From positions 1-54,770 of the forward strand of contig CAZDIA010000018.1 in assembly GCA_964505385.1 (NCBI GenBank): a DNA stretch of 54,770 nucleotides, written 5' to 3'. Shown in pieces: positions 25,638 through 35,775 of this stretch. Position numbers and translations under genes: made by a program. The stretch comes from SLJN01 sp964505385. GTDB lineage: Bacteria; Bacteroidota; Rhodothermia; Balneolales; Natronogracilivirgulaceae. Position 1 is the first letter of the stretch. The number at the start of each line of letters is the position of its first letter. Below the pieces are notes generated by a model, which was not told where the DNA came from, searched no databases, and saw only the letters and a program-made list of their open reading frames with translations.

Positions 25638-25662
25638 TGCAATTTTTTGCATAATAATTTGG
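25638..25662 (+). promoter_or_regulatory. Operator and -7-like element before the LacI gene
   Basis: TGCAATTTTTTGCA (25638-25651) has TGCAA/TTGCA arms and is followed at once by TAATAATTTGG, close to the Bacteroidota -7 element TAnnTTTG. The GH3 gene has the same arrangement at 43038-43060. The divergent intergenic stretch 25425-25756 holds nothing else I can name. Confidence 0.55.
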
Positions 25663-25756
25663 TTTTTGTTGCATTAATAGATATTTTATCAGAAGCTGTT
25701 GATTCCATTCAGGTATCAAGAATAGAAATACAATAATTGGTAGGAATACAATTGTC

Positions 25757-26785
25757 ATGAAAACCACACTTAAGGATATTGCTGATTATACAGGATACTC
25801 TATTTCAACAGTATCAAGAGTATTAAATAACTCCAGCCGGATTAGCAGTAATGCTAAGAATGAAATCTTCAACGCGGCAAAAAAACTGAATTATAAAGTA
25901 TTTGATCAATTAGCTGCGGATCAAAGAAAAAGTTTAAAGAATATCGCACTCATAACTGATTTTCATGAAGGTCAGTTTTACGCTTCATTTTTTTATGGCT
26001 TTATACAGGCAGTAAAAGACGAAGGCCCGCGGATATCTCTGCTTAATGTGCACAATCCCAAGAAAACAGTTTCCTCATTTATTCAAAATGTTATCAATGA
26101 GAAATATTATGACGGTATCATATTATTTTTGCCTGAACTGGATCATGAAGACTACATTTCCATTTTAAAAACGATACCTTCCGACTTTCCGATCGTTTCA
26201 AATGCTTTGATTGATAAACCCATTTTAACGACTATCACTTTTGACGGTTACAGCGGTGGATTTCAGGCAGCTAATCACTTTGAATCTCTCGGATTGCGCA
26301 AACTCGGTATCCTTAAAGGTCCTGGAAAGAAAGCCGAAAGTCGATTCCGGTATAATGGATTTCGTGACTACATAATGCAAAGCAGCCAACTTGAGCTGAT
26401 TTGGGAAGATGAAGGTGATTTTGAATACAATTCCGGAGTTGAAGCCTTCAAAAAACTTGATGCCTCCAATATTGATGTCGAAGGCCTCTTTGTCAGTAAT
26501 GATTTAATGGCAACCGCAGTATCAGATACCGCGAAAATTCTGGGGTACAGAATACCTGATGATTTAGCAATAATCGGTTACGACGACCTGCCTAAGTGCT
26601 TTCAAACCCATCCGAATATCAGTTCAATTAAAACTGATTTTAAGCAACTCGGCCTTTATAGCATTAATGAACTTCAAAATATAGTAACGCATCAGGCTAC
26701 TCAGCATGGCAAACTAAGCATGCTGCCGGTTCAATTAAAAGCGAGAGGATCCACTGTCCCCGAAGAAGTTAAGGTTACGGTTTAG
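25757..26785 (+). CDS. LacI-family transcriptional regulator
   Basis: A 342-aa protein: HTH in TLKDIADYTGYSISTVSRVL (4-23) followed by NNSSRIS, then a periplasmic-binding-protein-like sugar-sensing core (LFVSNDLMATAV, DDLAIIGYDDLPKC). The hinge helix (AKKLNYKVFDQLAAD) departs from the usual LGYxPN..AR.L form, which may fit an unusual operator. The ATG is at 25757. It opens the polysaccharide utilisation region and is convergent with the GPH symporter, so it is the best candidate regulator of the neighbouring glycosidases. Confidence 0.93.
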   Translation: MKTTLKDIADYTGYSISTVSRVLNNSSRISSNAKNEIFNAAKKLNYKVFDQLAADQRKSLKNIALITDFHEGQFYASFFYGFIQAVKDEGPRISLLNVHNPKKTVSSFIQNVINEKYYDGIILFLPELDHEDYISILKTIPSDFPIVSNALIDKPILTTITFDGYSGGFQAANHFESLGLRKLGILKGPGKKAESRFRYNGFRDYIMQSSQLELIWEDEGDFEYNSGVEAFKKLDASNIDVEGLFVSNDLMATAVSDTAKILGYRIPDDLAIIGYDDLPKCFQTHPNISSIKTDFKQLGLYSINELQNIVTHQATQHGKLSMLPVQLKARGSTVPEEVKVTV

Positions 26786-26951
26786 AACTTTTTAGGGAGG
26801 GGTGTTAAATTGGTATAAAAAACTCGGTTTCACGATGATGCTTTTTGTGAAGTCGATGGCTGTCACCGATTATATCACCTCTACAAAATTGATTATGTAG
26901 TGGTTTGGATTTCCAAAGACTATGGAAATCATTTTTAAAGATTTAGACTGC

Positions 26952-28373
26952 TCATCTGATGTCTTTAGGTTTATTATTTCGTTTAGCTTCAAGTTTGGAA
27001 GTCACTGTTTTCATTCTCTCATCATCGAGTCTGTAAAATAACATGAATAAGCCGGCTAAAATAGCTCCGATAGCCGGAATAAAACTCATCATTGCCTGTA
27101 TTCCCATCAAAGTATCTTCAGTTTGCTCCACTCCTGCTTCATATCCGAACCATGCCAGCATATATCCGATAGATGCAGAACCAAAGGCAAATCCAAACTT
27201 TTGAGAGGTGGAATAAGTTGAGAAAACCAAGCCGGTAGCCCTCCTTCCATTTATCCACTCGTTATAATCCGCTGCATCCCCATACATGGAAAGCAGTATA
27301 GGGAGTACCATTCCGGCACAAAAGCTGATGATAATCTGATATACAAACATCAACACGATATCGGAATCACTGAGAAAGTAAAACAGAAAACTGAACATAG
27401 TGGCAACTGCCATGCATCCTATAAAGGTGTATTTTCGCCCGAGTTTCAGTGCCACAATTGATGAAAATGCCACACCAATCAGATTTGCTGCCTGTCCTAA
27501 GACCATAAAGAGGGAACTCAGCGGATAGGTAATATTAAAAAACAGAAAATCTAATTCAGCGCCGTTGGTATCTACAAAATAACGGAAGTAAAACACGATG
27601 GTGCCATCACGTATTGAATTGAATATCAATACGGTAACTCCAGCGCCAAGCAACAAAAGCCAGGGTTTGTTATTGATTAAGTCCCGTAAATCATCTTTTA
27701 ACTTATTATGGTGTTTTGGCGGCTCAATCCGTTCTCTGGTGTTATAAAAATTGTATAACAAAAAGACTACAGCCAGAATACCAAAAAACAACAGAGTCAT
27801 TTGCCAGCCAAATGATTCGGTTCCCGGCCCCAATTCTAAGCTCTGAAAGTAAGCTACCAAAGGCTCGGCCAAACTTACCACCAGTATGCCACCTGCAAAT
27901 GCCGCAACAAATCGATATGAACCAAGAATGGTGCGTTCCCGTGGATTAGGGCTCATCACGCCAAGCAAAGCTCCATATGGCACATTTACCACGGTATATA
28001 CCATCATCATAATTGTATAGGTAGAAAATGCCCATATGATTTTACCAGTATATCCGAGATCAGGAGCGGTAAAAGTCAGCACCCCCATTGCAGCCAGCGG
28101 GATCGAACCGTAAAGTATATAAGGCCGGAATTTGCCGTAGCGGCTGTTAGTGCGGTCGGCGATAATACCCATGATGGGGTCGTTGGCTGTATCCCAGATA
28201 CGCGTAACCAATATTACCGTGCCTGCAGCCGCTGCCGTTATACCGAGAACATCCGTATAAAAGTAGACCATATACATGGTAAGAATACGCCAGTACATGG
28301 CACAACCGCCGTCTCCGAGGCCATAAGCGATTTTCTCTTTTAATGAGAGTTTATGCTCTAAAGGATTTTTCAT
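26952..28373 (-). CDS. GPH-family sugar:cation symporter (MFS)
   Basis: A 473-aa, twelve-helix carrier. The start KEKIAYGLGDGGCAMYWRIL and the DTANDPIMGIIADRT motif (residues 61-75) are typical of the glycoside-pentoside-hexuronide family (MelB type), which imports sugars or glycosides with Na+ or H+. ATG at 28371-28373. Divergent from the GH1 gene across 388 bp; the natural reading is uptake of a disaccharide cleaved by GH1. Confidence 0.9.
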   Translation of the reverse strand: MKNPLEHKLSLKEKIAYGLGDGGCAMYWRILTMYMVYFYTDVLGITAAAAGTVILVTRIWDTANDPIMGIIADRTNSRYGKFRPYILYGSIPLAAMGVLTFTAPDLGYTGKIIWAFSTYTIMMMVYTVVNVPYGALLGVMSPNPRERTILGSYRFVAAFAGGILVVSLAEPLVAYFQSLELGPGTESFGWQMTLLFFGILAVVFLLYNFYNTRERIEPPKHHNKLKDDLRDLINNKPWLLLLGAGVTVLIFNSIRDGTIVFYFRYFVDTNGAELDFLFFNITYPLSSLFMVLGQAANLIGVAFSSIVALKLGRKYTFIGCMAVATMFSFLFYFLSDSDIVLMFVYQIIISFCAGMVLPILLSMYGDAADYNEWINGRRATGLVFSTYSTSQKFGFAFGSASIGYMLAWFGYEAGVEQTEDTLMGIQAMMSFIPAIGAILAGLFMLFYRLDDERMKTVTSKLEAKRNNKPKDIR

Positions 28374-28468
28374 AGAAATGTAATTCTATCACCCAGGCAG
28401 TTGTGTTTAGCTGATCTCATATTAAATAGGGTTGATAGTATAATAAGTTCCGGTATTATATTTACTGT

Positions 28469-28521
28469 CTATTTAGTGTCTGTAAAAAAATCAAATTGCT
28501 AAAAGAAAATGCCAACATCTT
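28469..28521. repeat. Dispersed element, copy a (one end only)
   Basis: The stretch tatttagtgtctgtaaaaaa followed by a tcaaattgctaaaag and aaaatgccaacatctt segment matches one end of the elements at 30163-30265 and 41633-41722 (TTTAGTGTCTGTAAGAAAA, then CGCCA). The other end is not seen. The rest of the 28374-28762 intergenic stretch shows nothing else beyond AT-rich DNA. Confidence 0.55.
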
Positions 28522-28762
28522 AATGCTATGTGAAAGAATACCCCAGAATATAATAAAGGTAATATCCTTGTCGTGAAGTAAAATTTCTGACAAATATCAG
28601 GCATTTTTATATTAACACACTAACAAACTTTACAGTTATAAAATCCACCTCATTGAATTTGTTGAACCTCTACCAGATTTTAAAAGGCTTTTCAGACCAA
28701 AGTGAATAACTTACTAATCTGTTGAAGCCCGGTATATAACAACTTTATTTACTTTTAAAAAT

Positions 28763-30115
28763 ATGAAGAATACCAGTTTCCCTGATTATTTTCTTTTCGG
28801 AGCATCTACATCCAGCTATCAAATTGAGGGCAACTATGAAGACACGGGTGCCGGTGAAAGCATTTGGTCGAGGTTTTGCAAGCAAAAAAACGCTGTGGTA
28901 AATGGAAGCAACGGGCAGATTGCATGTGATCACTATCGTCGCTGGCAAGATGACATACAACTTATGCAAGAGCTCGGGCTACAAAGTTACCGGTTTTCTA
29001 TTTCGTGGCCACGTATTATTCCGGAAGGAACCGGTTCTGTTAACAAGAAGGGTCTCGGGTTTTATGATAAGCTGATTGACGGGTTGCTGGAATCTGGTAT
29101 TACTCCATTTCCCACATTGTATCATTGGGATTTACCTCAGGCCCTTCAGGATAAAGGAGGATGGGCTTCCCCCGAGATCAGCCAGGCATTTGCAGAGTAT
29201 ACCGAAACGGTTCTAAAAACACTTGGCGATCGTATCTCATACCTGTTTACTCTAAACGAGCCCTGGGTATTCATGCATCTGGGTCATGTTACCGGTGTAC
29301 ACGCACCAGGGTATAAAGACCCTGAATTCGCGGCTGAAGTTTATAAAAACATTCTGTTAACGCACGGTAAAGCTATGCAGACTATTAAGTCAATATACCC
29401 ATGTATAAAAGCCGGACATTGCTGCAATTTTGAGGATTTTCAACCTAAAACAGATTCAGAAGAAGACCACAGGGCAGCTGAGCTGTATTTCGATTATCAT
29501 AACATGATATTTAGCGAACCCTGGGAAAAAGGGCGTTTAACCCCAGCCGCCGAAAAAGCTTTTGATATAACCGAAAAATCTTTTACAGATGAAGAGTTGA
29601 GGGTGATCAGTACGCCTAATGATTTAATGGGGTTTAATTACTACTCGCGGTATTTAGTTTCATATGATCCATCTGCATACCTCAAATGCCGAATAGAAAC
29701 TCCGGAAGGTCCGCTAACTGATATGAACTGGGTTGTTCATCCAAAAGGTTTGTCGACTCTAATCCAATGGGCTTATAATCGTTACAAACTTCCAATTTAT
29801 ATCACTGAGAATGGATGTGCCTACGACTATCCGGTTCAAAATGGCAGAGTGTATGACGAAAGAAGAATCGAATATCTGGAAAGTCATCTGAGAGCTTGTG
29901 AAGAAGCGCTGGGAAAAGGAGTTGATCTGCGCGCTTATCATGTCTGGTCTTTGCTTGACAATTTTGAGTGGGCGCAAGGCTATTCGAAACGATTTGGTAT
30001 CATTCACGTGGATTTTGACAGCCAGCAAAGATTTATCAAAGACAGTGGATATTTCTATCGGGATTTCATCTGTAACCACAAAACGTCTCATCAAGAGCAG
30101 ATATCCGCGAATTAA
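28763..30115 (+). CDS. GH1 beta-glucosidase
   Basis: A 450-aa (beta/alpha)8 enzyme without signal peptide, hence cytoplasmic. The acid/base is Glu166 (TLNEPW) and the nucleophile Glu349 (YITENG); FPDYFLFGASTSSYQIEG at the N-terminus and HVWSLLDNFEWAQGY near the C-terminus are GH1 signatures. It releases glucose from beta-glucosides such as cellobiose or laminaribiose. ATG at 28763, divergent from the GPH symporter. Confidence 0.96.
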   Translation: MKNTSFPDYFLFGASTSSYQIEGNYEDTGAGESIWSRFCKQKNAVVNGSNGQIACDHYRRWQDDIQLMQELGLQSYRFSISWPRIIPEGTGSVNKKGLGFYDKLIDGLLESGITPFPTLYHWDLPQALQDKGGWASPEISQAFAEYTETVLKTLGDRISYLFTLNEPWVFMHLGHVTGVHAPGYKDPEFAAEVYKNILLTHGKAMQTIKSIYPCIKAGHCCNFEDFQPKTDSEEDHRAAELYFDYHNMIFSEPWEKGRLTPAAEKAFDITEKSFTDEELRVISTPNDLMGFNYYSRYLVSYDPSAYLKCRIETPEGPLTDMNWVVHPKGLSTLIQWAYNRYKLPIYITENGCAYDYPVQNGRVYDERRIEYLESHLRACEEALGKGVDLRAYHVWSLLDNFEWAQGYSKRFGIIHVDFDSQQRFIKDSGYFYRDFICNHKTSHQEQISAN

Positions 30116-30162
30116 CATAATTTTGCATATCCCCTTCAAGAGTAAAGAAGAATTCTGATTGA

Positions 30163-30265
30163 TTAGTACCTCTAAGAAAACGCCAATATCTTCTTTCCGC
30201 TCGTCCCGAATGCATTCGGGACTTCACGAGCTTCGATCTTGGCGTTTTCTTACAGACACTATTTG
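30163..30265. repeat. Dispersed element, copy b, with terminal inverted repeats
   Basis: About 100 bp bounded by imperfect inverted ends: cctctaagaaaacgccaa on the left and ttggcgttttcttacagaca on the right (13 bp AAGAAAACGCCAA/TTGGCGTTTTCTT perfect). Inside are nested arms: gctcgt/acgagc around the 20-bp palindrome GTCCCGAATGCATTCGGGAC (30203-30222). The layout is that of a miniature inverted-repeat element or a long hairpin. It lies in the 690-bp gene-free stretch between GH1 and SusC. Confidence 0.7.
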
Positions 30266-30280
30266 GCAGGATGAATTAAA

Positions 30281-30292
30281 TTGCATATGCAA
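30281..30292. promoter_or_regulatory. TTGCATATGCAA palindrome
   Basis: A perfect 12-bp palindrome with TTGCA/TGCAA arms like the sites before the LacI and GH3 genes but without the spacer. It lies about 520 bp before SusC and 170 bp after GH1. Confidence 0.3.
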
Positions 30293-30626
30293 ATTTTAGT
30301 AGATTCTATGCAAATCACTATGCTACTCGCCTCTAATATTGACCGGATCATTCTAAAATACCATAAGAGCCAAACAGAAAACCTGAATTCGCTTTTTTGG
30401 ATGATCTGTTAATTGTCACAATTACCTGTTCTTGTGTGATATATGCATAAATATTGCTCATCAACTATTTAGTAATTTCTGCTACTATGTATTATTCAAA
30501 ATACCTATTCGCTCTTAAATGCTGACAGAATCAAAGATACAGTAAATTGAATCAAAAACATGGTATCTAATTAGCTGTCAGAGCCGCCTTTCAGCAAGTA
30601 ATCACTACTTTCAGAGCATGTGTGTT

Positions 30627-30676
30627 TGTGCAAAAAAATATTTTTTTATAGAAATTTTTTTCATTATTATTGCACA
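30627..30676 (+). promoter_or_regulatory. Inverted TGTGCAA/TTGCACA pair and probable promoter before SusC
   Basis: TGTGCAA (30627-30633) and TTGCACA (30670-30676) are inverted copies 43 bp apart in very AT-rich DNA. TAACTTTAC (30680-30688) just after resembles the TAnnTTTG -7 element; no clear -33 TTTG is seen. This would give a 5' leader of about 115 nt before the SusC ATG. Confidence 0.35.
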
Positions 30677-30808
30677 TAGTAACTTTACATTAAAACTCAT
30701 TTTGAAAAGGGCTTTTCTGACAGTTTAGCCTCTCAGCATGGGATCAAAATCCACACTATTTCTCACCCTTGATCTAAATCCGAATTAAATAGTCATGAAA
30801 GGTTGGAT

Positions 30809-33800
30809 ATGAAAAACATTAACTACGCAATTCCACTAATACTCTTTTTGATCAGTCTGCTCGGATTCACTCCCGCATTATCGGCACAAACGGTTACAGG
30901 AACCGTTCTCGATGATGAGACTGAAGAACCACTTGTAGGTGTCAATATAATGGTACAAGACACCGAACTTGGTACATCAACAAATATCGACGGCGAATTC
31001 TCAATACAGATTACCGATCTGGAAGGCACCCTTGTGTTCCGGTACATGGGATATGACACTAAGGAAGTCGACGTAGATGGACGTGAAACTATCGAAGTCA
31101 GGCTAAGCCCGGATACTATAGTCGGAGATGAAGTACTTGTCATTGGCTATGGTTTGCAGCAAAGAAGCCTTGCAACCGGCGCTATATCCCGTGTAGAATC
31201 TGACGAAATACAGCGAACGGGAGCACTGAGGGCTGAAGAGGCCTTGCAGGGCCAGACAGCCGGTGTTACCGTTATGCAGAATTCCGGTCAACCGGGCTCA
31301 GGAGCCACAGTGCGCATCAGGGGTATTGGAACTACCGGAGATGCCGAACCTCTCTATATGGTAGACGGCATGCCGGTTTCAGGAATAGATTTTCTGAGCC
31401 CGGGTGATATAGAATCTATGGAGGTCCTAAAAGACGCTTCAGCAACTGCCATTTACGGAGCACGTGGCGCAAACGGAGTAGTGATGATATCAACGAAAGA
31501 GGGCGCTCCGGGACCTACTCAAATATCCTATGAAGGCTCATTTGGTTTTCAAAATCCCTGGCGACATGTAGATTTACTTGATGCGCCTGATTATATGAAA
31601 ATCATGAACGAAAGCTATGCTAATGACGGCAGAAATATTCCATTTCCGGATATCGACGACCGTATTGATGAAGTTGGGTCAGGAACCGACTGGCAGGAAG
31701 AGGTATTTTTTAATAATGCCCCTGTAACTAACCATAGCCTTCAGTTTTCCGGTGGTTCAGAAAACTCAACCTATATGACCTCTCTCTCCTACCGATATCA
31801 GGATGGTATTGTAGCCGAAGGCAAATCAAATTATGAAAGAATTACCGCCAGATTTAATTCAGACCATGACCGCGGTCGGTTCTCATTTGGAAACCGTCTC
31901 TCTTATACTTACAACCTAACGCGAGGTATAGATCCAAATGAGGAGTTCCAGAGTGTTTTAGCCAGGGCTGTGAATATTGACCCTGTCACACCGGTAAAGG
32001 ATGAAGACGGCGATTTCGCAGAATCTCCCTACGCATCTCAGGAAGTGGTAAACCCGGTTGCCGGAATTGAAATTATTAATGCAAGAGACCGGCAGGACCG
32101 GTTTGTCGGTGGAATTTACGGCGATATCGAAATTACAGAAAATCTCAGTTTTCGCTCCACTTTTGATCTCGATATGGGTCTTACAAATGTACGATCATTC
32201 GAACCGGTGTATGATCTTGGCGGCAATGTCAGTAATACCACCAGCAGTGCCTTCCAGGAAGAAAGCACAGTACGCACCTGGCAAACCAATCATGTAGCTA
32301 CGTTCCGTCAGGAAACTGGTAGTCACAACTACAGCATTCTCGGTGGCTTTGAAGCACTGAGAAATGAAAATGATTATTTAGGTGGCAGTGCATACAACCT
32401 GACTATGGAAGACTTTGATCACGCCTTTTTGTCAACTGGAACTGAGGAAGATGATCAGACTAACTTTGGCGGTATGGGAATCGAATCCCTGGTCTCCTAC
32501 TTTACCCGTCTGAATTATGATTATGATAATCGCTATATGGTTGAAGGGGTATTTCGTGTAGATGGTTCTTCTAAATTCGGCCCGGATAACCGCTGGGGTT
32601 ACTTTCCAGCATTTTCAGTTGGCTGGATGATCTCAGATGAGGAGTTTATGTCTGATTATGAAACGGTCAACATGTTAAAGCTTAGAGCCGGCTGGGGACA
32701 AAACGGCAGTGACAATATCGGTCAGTTTACCTACACTCCTACAATCGTTACGCATTCCGGATATGGTTTTGGATTAGATCCATCACAAGTAACAGGTGCA
32801 TATCCGGGACAGATTGCCAATCCTAATTTGGAGTGGGAAACTTCCGAGCAAACTAGTTTCGGTTTAGAAAGCGCATTTTACAACAATCAGCTTACCTTCA
32901 ATGTAGATTACTACATCAAAAATACCAAAGGCCTGCTGCTTGATGCCCCTATACCTGCTTTTATCGGAAACGATGCTCCAACCATTAATGGCGGGGACAT
33001 CAGAAACACCGGTATTGAAATTGAAGCAGGCTTCCGCCAATCAACCGCGGACTGGAGCTACGGAATAAATCTGACCGGTACCTACAACCAAAATGAAGTA
33101 ACTTCCATTGAAAATGAGGAAGGCCGACTCTTCGGGGCTGGTGTGTCCACCGCTATGGACAATGTGGCTATGGCTGAAGTTGGTCAACCCATCGCCTTCT
33201 TTTGGGGATATGAAACTGCCGGAGTTTTCCAGAATGAGGAAGAAATTCAAAATCATGTGAACTCAGAAGGAGAATTGATTCAGCCTGATGCACAACCGGG
33301 CGACTTAATTTTTGTAGATCAAAATGATGACGGTGAGTTAACCTCCGAGGACAGGGTAAAAATCGGTGATCCGTATCCGGATTTTACAGCAGGATTAAAC
33401 CTGACATTTTCCTGGAGAAACTGGGATATGGATATGTTCTGGTACGGAGCGTTTGGTCAGGATATCTTTACCGGTGGTACCCGTCGGCATGATTTAAGTA
33501 TGCCTAACTGGAAAGATGATGTCCTGGAGCGCTGGACTGAAGACAATCCTTCAGAGACTCACCCACGAGTGACCATTGACGACCCGAACGGAAACTTCAC
33601 AAGGCCATCCGACTTTTTTGTTGAGGACGGTTCCTATGTACGTCTCCAAAACCTGAATGTCGGCTATAGCCTTCCTGCTGATATCAGCGGATTTGCCGGA
33701 GCATCCAATATTCGCCTTTATTTGGCTGCCCGTAACTTGCTCACATTTACCGACTATTCCGGGCATGATCCGGAAATCGGCTCTTCCTGGGCGCTTGATG

Positions 33801-33868
33801 TAGGCATCGACCGCAATATTTATCCGCAGGCACGGACAATCACCGCAGGTGTGAATATCGATTTTTAA
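30809..33868 (+). CDS. SusC/RagA-type TonB-dependent outer-membrane transporter
   Basis: About 1019 aa. Signal peptide (ending PALSAQ), carboxypeptidase-regulatory-like domain (VTGTVLDDETEEPLVGVNI), TonB-contact segment (VLVIGYGLQQRS), plug domain with LQGQTAGVTVMQNSGQPGS, VRIRGIGT, MYxVDGMP-like YMVDGMPVSG and ATAIYGARGANGVV, then a 22-strand barrel ending in Phe (TAGVNIDF). It imports large oligosaccharides in complex with the SusD lipoprotein. The longer frame starts TTG at 30803; the ATG at 30809 gives the proper signal peptide. SusD follows 20 bp later. Confidence 0.96.
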   Translation: MKNINYAIPLILFLISLLGFTPALSAQTVTGTVLDDETEEPLVGVNIMVQDTELGTSTNIDGEFSIQITDLEGTLVFRYMGYDTKEVDVDGRETIEVRLSPDTIVGDEVLVIGYGLQQRSLATGAISRVESDEIQRTGALRAEEALQGQTAGVTVMQNSGQPGSGATVRIRGIGTTGDAEPLYMVDGMPVSGIDFLSPGDIESMEVLKDASATAIYGARGANGVVMISTKEGAPGPTQISYEGSFGFQNPWRHVDLLDAPDYMKIMNESYANDGRNIPFPDIDDRIDEVGSGTDWQEEVFFNNAPVTNHSLQFSGGSENSTYMTSLSYRYQDGIVAEGKSNYERITARFNSDHDRGRFSFGNRLSYTYNLTRGIDPNEEFQSVLARAVNIDPVTPVKDEDGDFAESPYASQEVVNPVAGIEIINARDRQDRFVGGIYGDIEITENLSFRSTFDLDMGLTNVRSFEPVYDLGGNVSNTTSSAFQEESTVRTWQTNHVATFRQETGSHNYSILGGFEALRNENDYLGGSAYNLTMEDFDHAFLSTGTEEDDQTNFGGMGIESLVSYFTRLNYDYDNRYMVEGVFRVDGSSKFGPDNRWGYFPAFSVGWMISDEEFMSDYETVNMLKLRAGWGQNGSDNIGQFTYTPTIVTHSGYGFGLDPSQVTGAYPGQIANPNLEWETSEQTSFGLESAFYNNQLTFNVDYYIKNTKGLLLDAPIPAFIGNDAPTINGGDIRNTGIEIEAGFRQSTADWSYGINLTGTYNQNEVTSIENEEGRLFGAGVSTAMDNVAMAEVGQPIAFFWGYETAGVFQNEEEIQNHVNSEGELIQPDAQPGDLIFVDQNDDGELTSEDRVKIGDPYPDFTAGLNLTFSWRNWDMDMFWYGAFGQDIFTGGTRRHDLSMPNWKDDVLERWTEDNPSETHPRVTIDDPNGNFTRPSDFFVEDGSYVRLQNLNVGYSLPADISGFAGASNIRLYLAARNLLTFTDYSGHDPEIGSSWALDVGIDRNIYPQARTITAGVNIDF

Positions 33869-33888
33869 ACTTTAAAAACAGTTCAGCC

Positions 33889-35439
33889 ATGAATAAACAA
33901 TTATTTTATAAACTGACAGCTTTAGCAGCAGTGTTTTTCCTGTCTGCTTGCACCGAAAACTTCCTTGATCACGATCCGCCGGTTGAGCGGGTTGAAGATA
34001 ATTTCTTCCAAAGCGAAAGTGATGTACAGGAAGCGTTGTATGGCGTTTATGAAGTGCTTACTTTCACACATGGACGCGGAAATGAAGGTTTCATTCCTTT
34101 TGATGTAGCATCTAATATTCTTTCGGATGATGCCTATGCCGGCGGATCAGGACCGGGAGACCAGCCCGAATTACTCGAATTTAACCGTCATAATATAGCA
34201 ACTACTAATGGTAAAGCACTTGCCATTTGGTCGGATAATTATACGGGAGTATTCAGAGCTAATCTGTTGCTTGATCGCATCGATGATGCTGATTTTGACG
34301 ATGAAGAAACCCGAGAATTATATCGGGCTGAAACAAAATTTCTAAGGGCTCACTACTATTTTAATCTGGTACGATTCTTCGGTCACATCCCGCATTTTGA
34401 GCGACCTTTGGTAGCCGCGGATACACAGATGCCTCAAACTGATCCCGGATTAGTATATGAGCATATAGTGGAAGATTTACTGAATGCCATTCCGAATTTA
34501 AGAGAGGATATCCCTTCCGGTGAAATGGGGCGAGTTTCTACATGGGCTGCAAAATCCATGTTGGGCAGAGTTTATCTCTTCCACAGGGACTACGCTCAAC
34601 CTCAATTTCAAACCGGCGATCTTCCTATAAGCGAAAATGAAGTAATCGGCCATCTCGAAGATGTCATCTACGACAGTGGCCATGAGCTGAAAGATGATTT
34701 TGAGGACCTGTGGGGTTATGAAGGAAATAACAACAATGAATCGGTCTTTTCCGTGCAGCACATTGAAACAGGATTCGGCGACTGGGGATACCTCAACGGA
34801 TCTGTTGGAAACTGGGCAACTACGATGACCGGAATGCGCGGTGTCGGATTTCACCAGGAATATTCAAGCGGCTGGAGTTTCCAACCTGTAACCCATGACC
34901 TTGTGGATGCGTTTGATCCTGAGACAGACTCACGATATTTCCATTCAATATTAGACCCTGTTGAAGAAGAAGTAAATCATAATGCCGATGAAATGCATCA
35001 ATGGCAGGGTTATGCGTTCAAGAAATTTTATCCCCGCACGGATGACTCACCTTCGGTAAACACTGAGTTTAACTGGCCATACAACCGGCCGGTAATACGC
35101 TACGCCGACGTACTGTTAATGGCGGCGGAACTTGGTGCCGGTGATGCTCAAAATTATTTCGATCAGGTTCGCCAGCGAGCTTACGGAGACGATTTCGAAC
35201 AGATATCCGCGACTCGCGAGAATATCATTGAAGAGCGAAGATTAGAATTCGCCGGTGAAGGCCATCGCTACTGGGATCTCCTCAGACTCGGTGTTGATGA
35301 AGCACAGAATGTAATCAATGGGCAGGCTAAGGATGAAATCCCCATAGAATTTCGCTCTAAAAGATCCGGGCTGCTCCCGATACCAAACTCCGAAATTGAT
35401 TTGTCCGAGGGAACATTGGATCAAAACCCCGGCTACTAA
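33889..35439 (+). CDS. SusD/RagB-type glycan-binding lipoprotein
   Basis: A 516-aa surface lipoprotein: signal peptide with lipobox ending LSAC (Cys21), NFLDHDPPVERVEDNFF at the start of the mature part, tetratricopeptide-like helices (ETKFLRAHYYFNLVRFFGHI), and the C-terminal IIEERRLEFAGEGHRYWDLLR signature of SusD. It captures glycan at the cell surface and hands it to SusC. Followed by a strong terminator at 35461-35492. No SusE/SusF-type gene follows. Confidence 0.96.
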   Translation: MNKQLFYKLTALAAVFFLSACTENFLDHDPPVERVEDNFFQSESDVQEALYGVYEVLTFTHGRGNEGFIPFDVASNILSDDAYAGGSGPGDQPELLEFNRHNIATTNGKALAIWSDNYTGVFRANLLLDRIDDADFDDEETRELYRAETKFLRAHYYFNLVRFFGHIPHFERPLVAADTQMPQTDPGLVYEHIVEDLLNAIPNLREDIPSGEMGRVSTWAAKSMLGRVYLFHRDYAQPQFQTGDLPISENEVIGHLEDVIYDSGHELKDDFEDLWGYEGNNNNESVFSVQHIETGFGDWGYLNGSVGNWATTMTGMRGVGFHQEYSSGWSFQPVTHDLVDAFDPETDSRYFHSILDPVEEEVNHNADEMHQWQGYAFKKFYPRTDDSPSVNTEFNWPYNRPVIRYADVLLMAAELGAGDAQNYFDQVRQRAYGDDFEQISATRENIIEERRLEFAGEGHRYWDLLRLGVDEAQNVINGQAKDEIPIEFRSKRSGLLPIPNSEIDLSEGTLDQNPGY

Positions 35440-35460
35440 GTAGCTATTCCTCATGTCAAA

Positions 35461-35492
35461 AAAGCCTCCTCAACTGAGGGGGCTTTTTTTTT
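35461..35492 (+). terminator. Rho-independent terminator after susCD
   Basis: GCCTCCTC-AACT-GAGGGGGC (one G-T wobble) followed by nine T residues, 20 bp after the SusD stop. The rest of 35440-35775 contains only this and the opposing terminator at 35717-35740. Confidence 0.88.
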
Positions 35493-35716
35493 GCTGTGCT
35501 ATTTAGGAAGGCAATGCATTGCATTACTGGTATTACATTTAATCTGTTATGTTGATACATTGAAAATTTTCGGGTGAACCGTAAACTTTATATCGGTTTG
35601 TGCTACAATAACATTCAGTTTAAAATCTGGGTCGATAAAAACTTTATGTATCGACAAGCGATGTCTTCTCACGGATTCATTAATATTACCTGATTTTAGC
35701 ACTGCGAAACAAAAAA

Positions 35717-35740
35717 AGCAGGCCTTTTATGACCTGCTTT
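35717..35740 (-). terminator. Terminator of the peroxiredoxin gene
   Basis: The arms aaagcagg and cctgcttt surround a short loop; on the minus strand the stem is followed by a run of T. It lies about 35 bp past the peroxiredoxin stop. Confidence 0.75.
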
Positions 35741-35775
35741 CCCATGGATTATTTTGAATAATTCAGGAATCAATT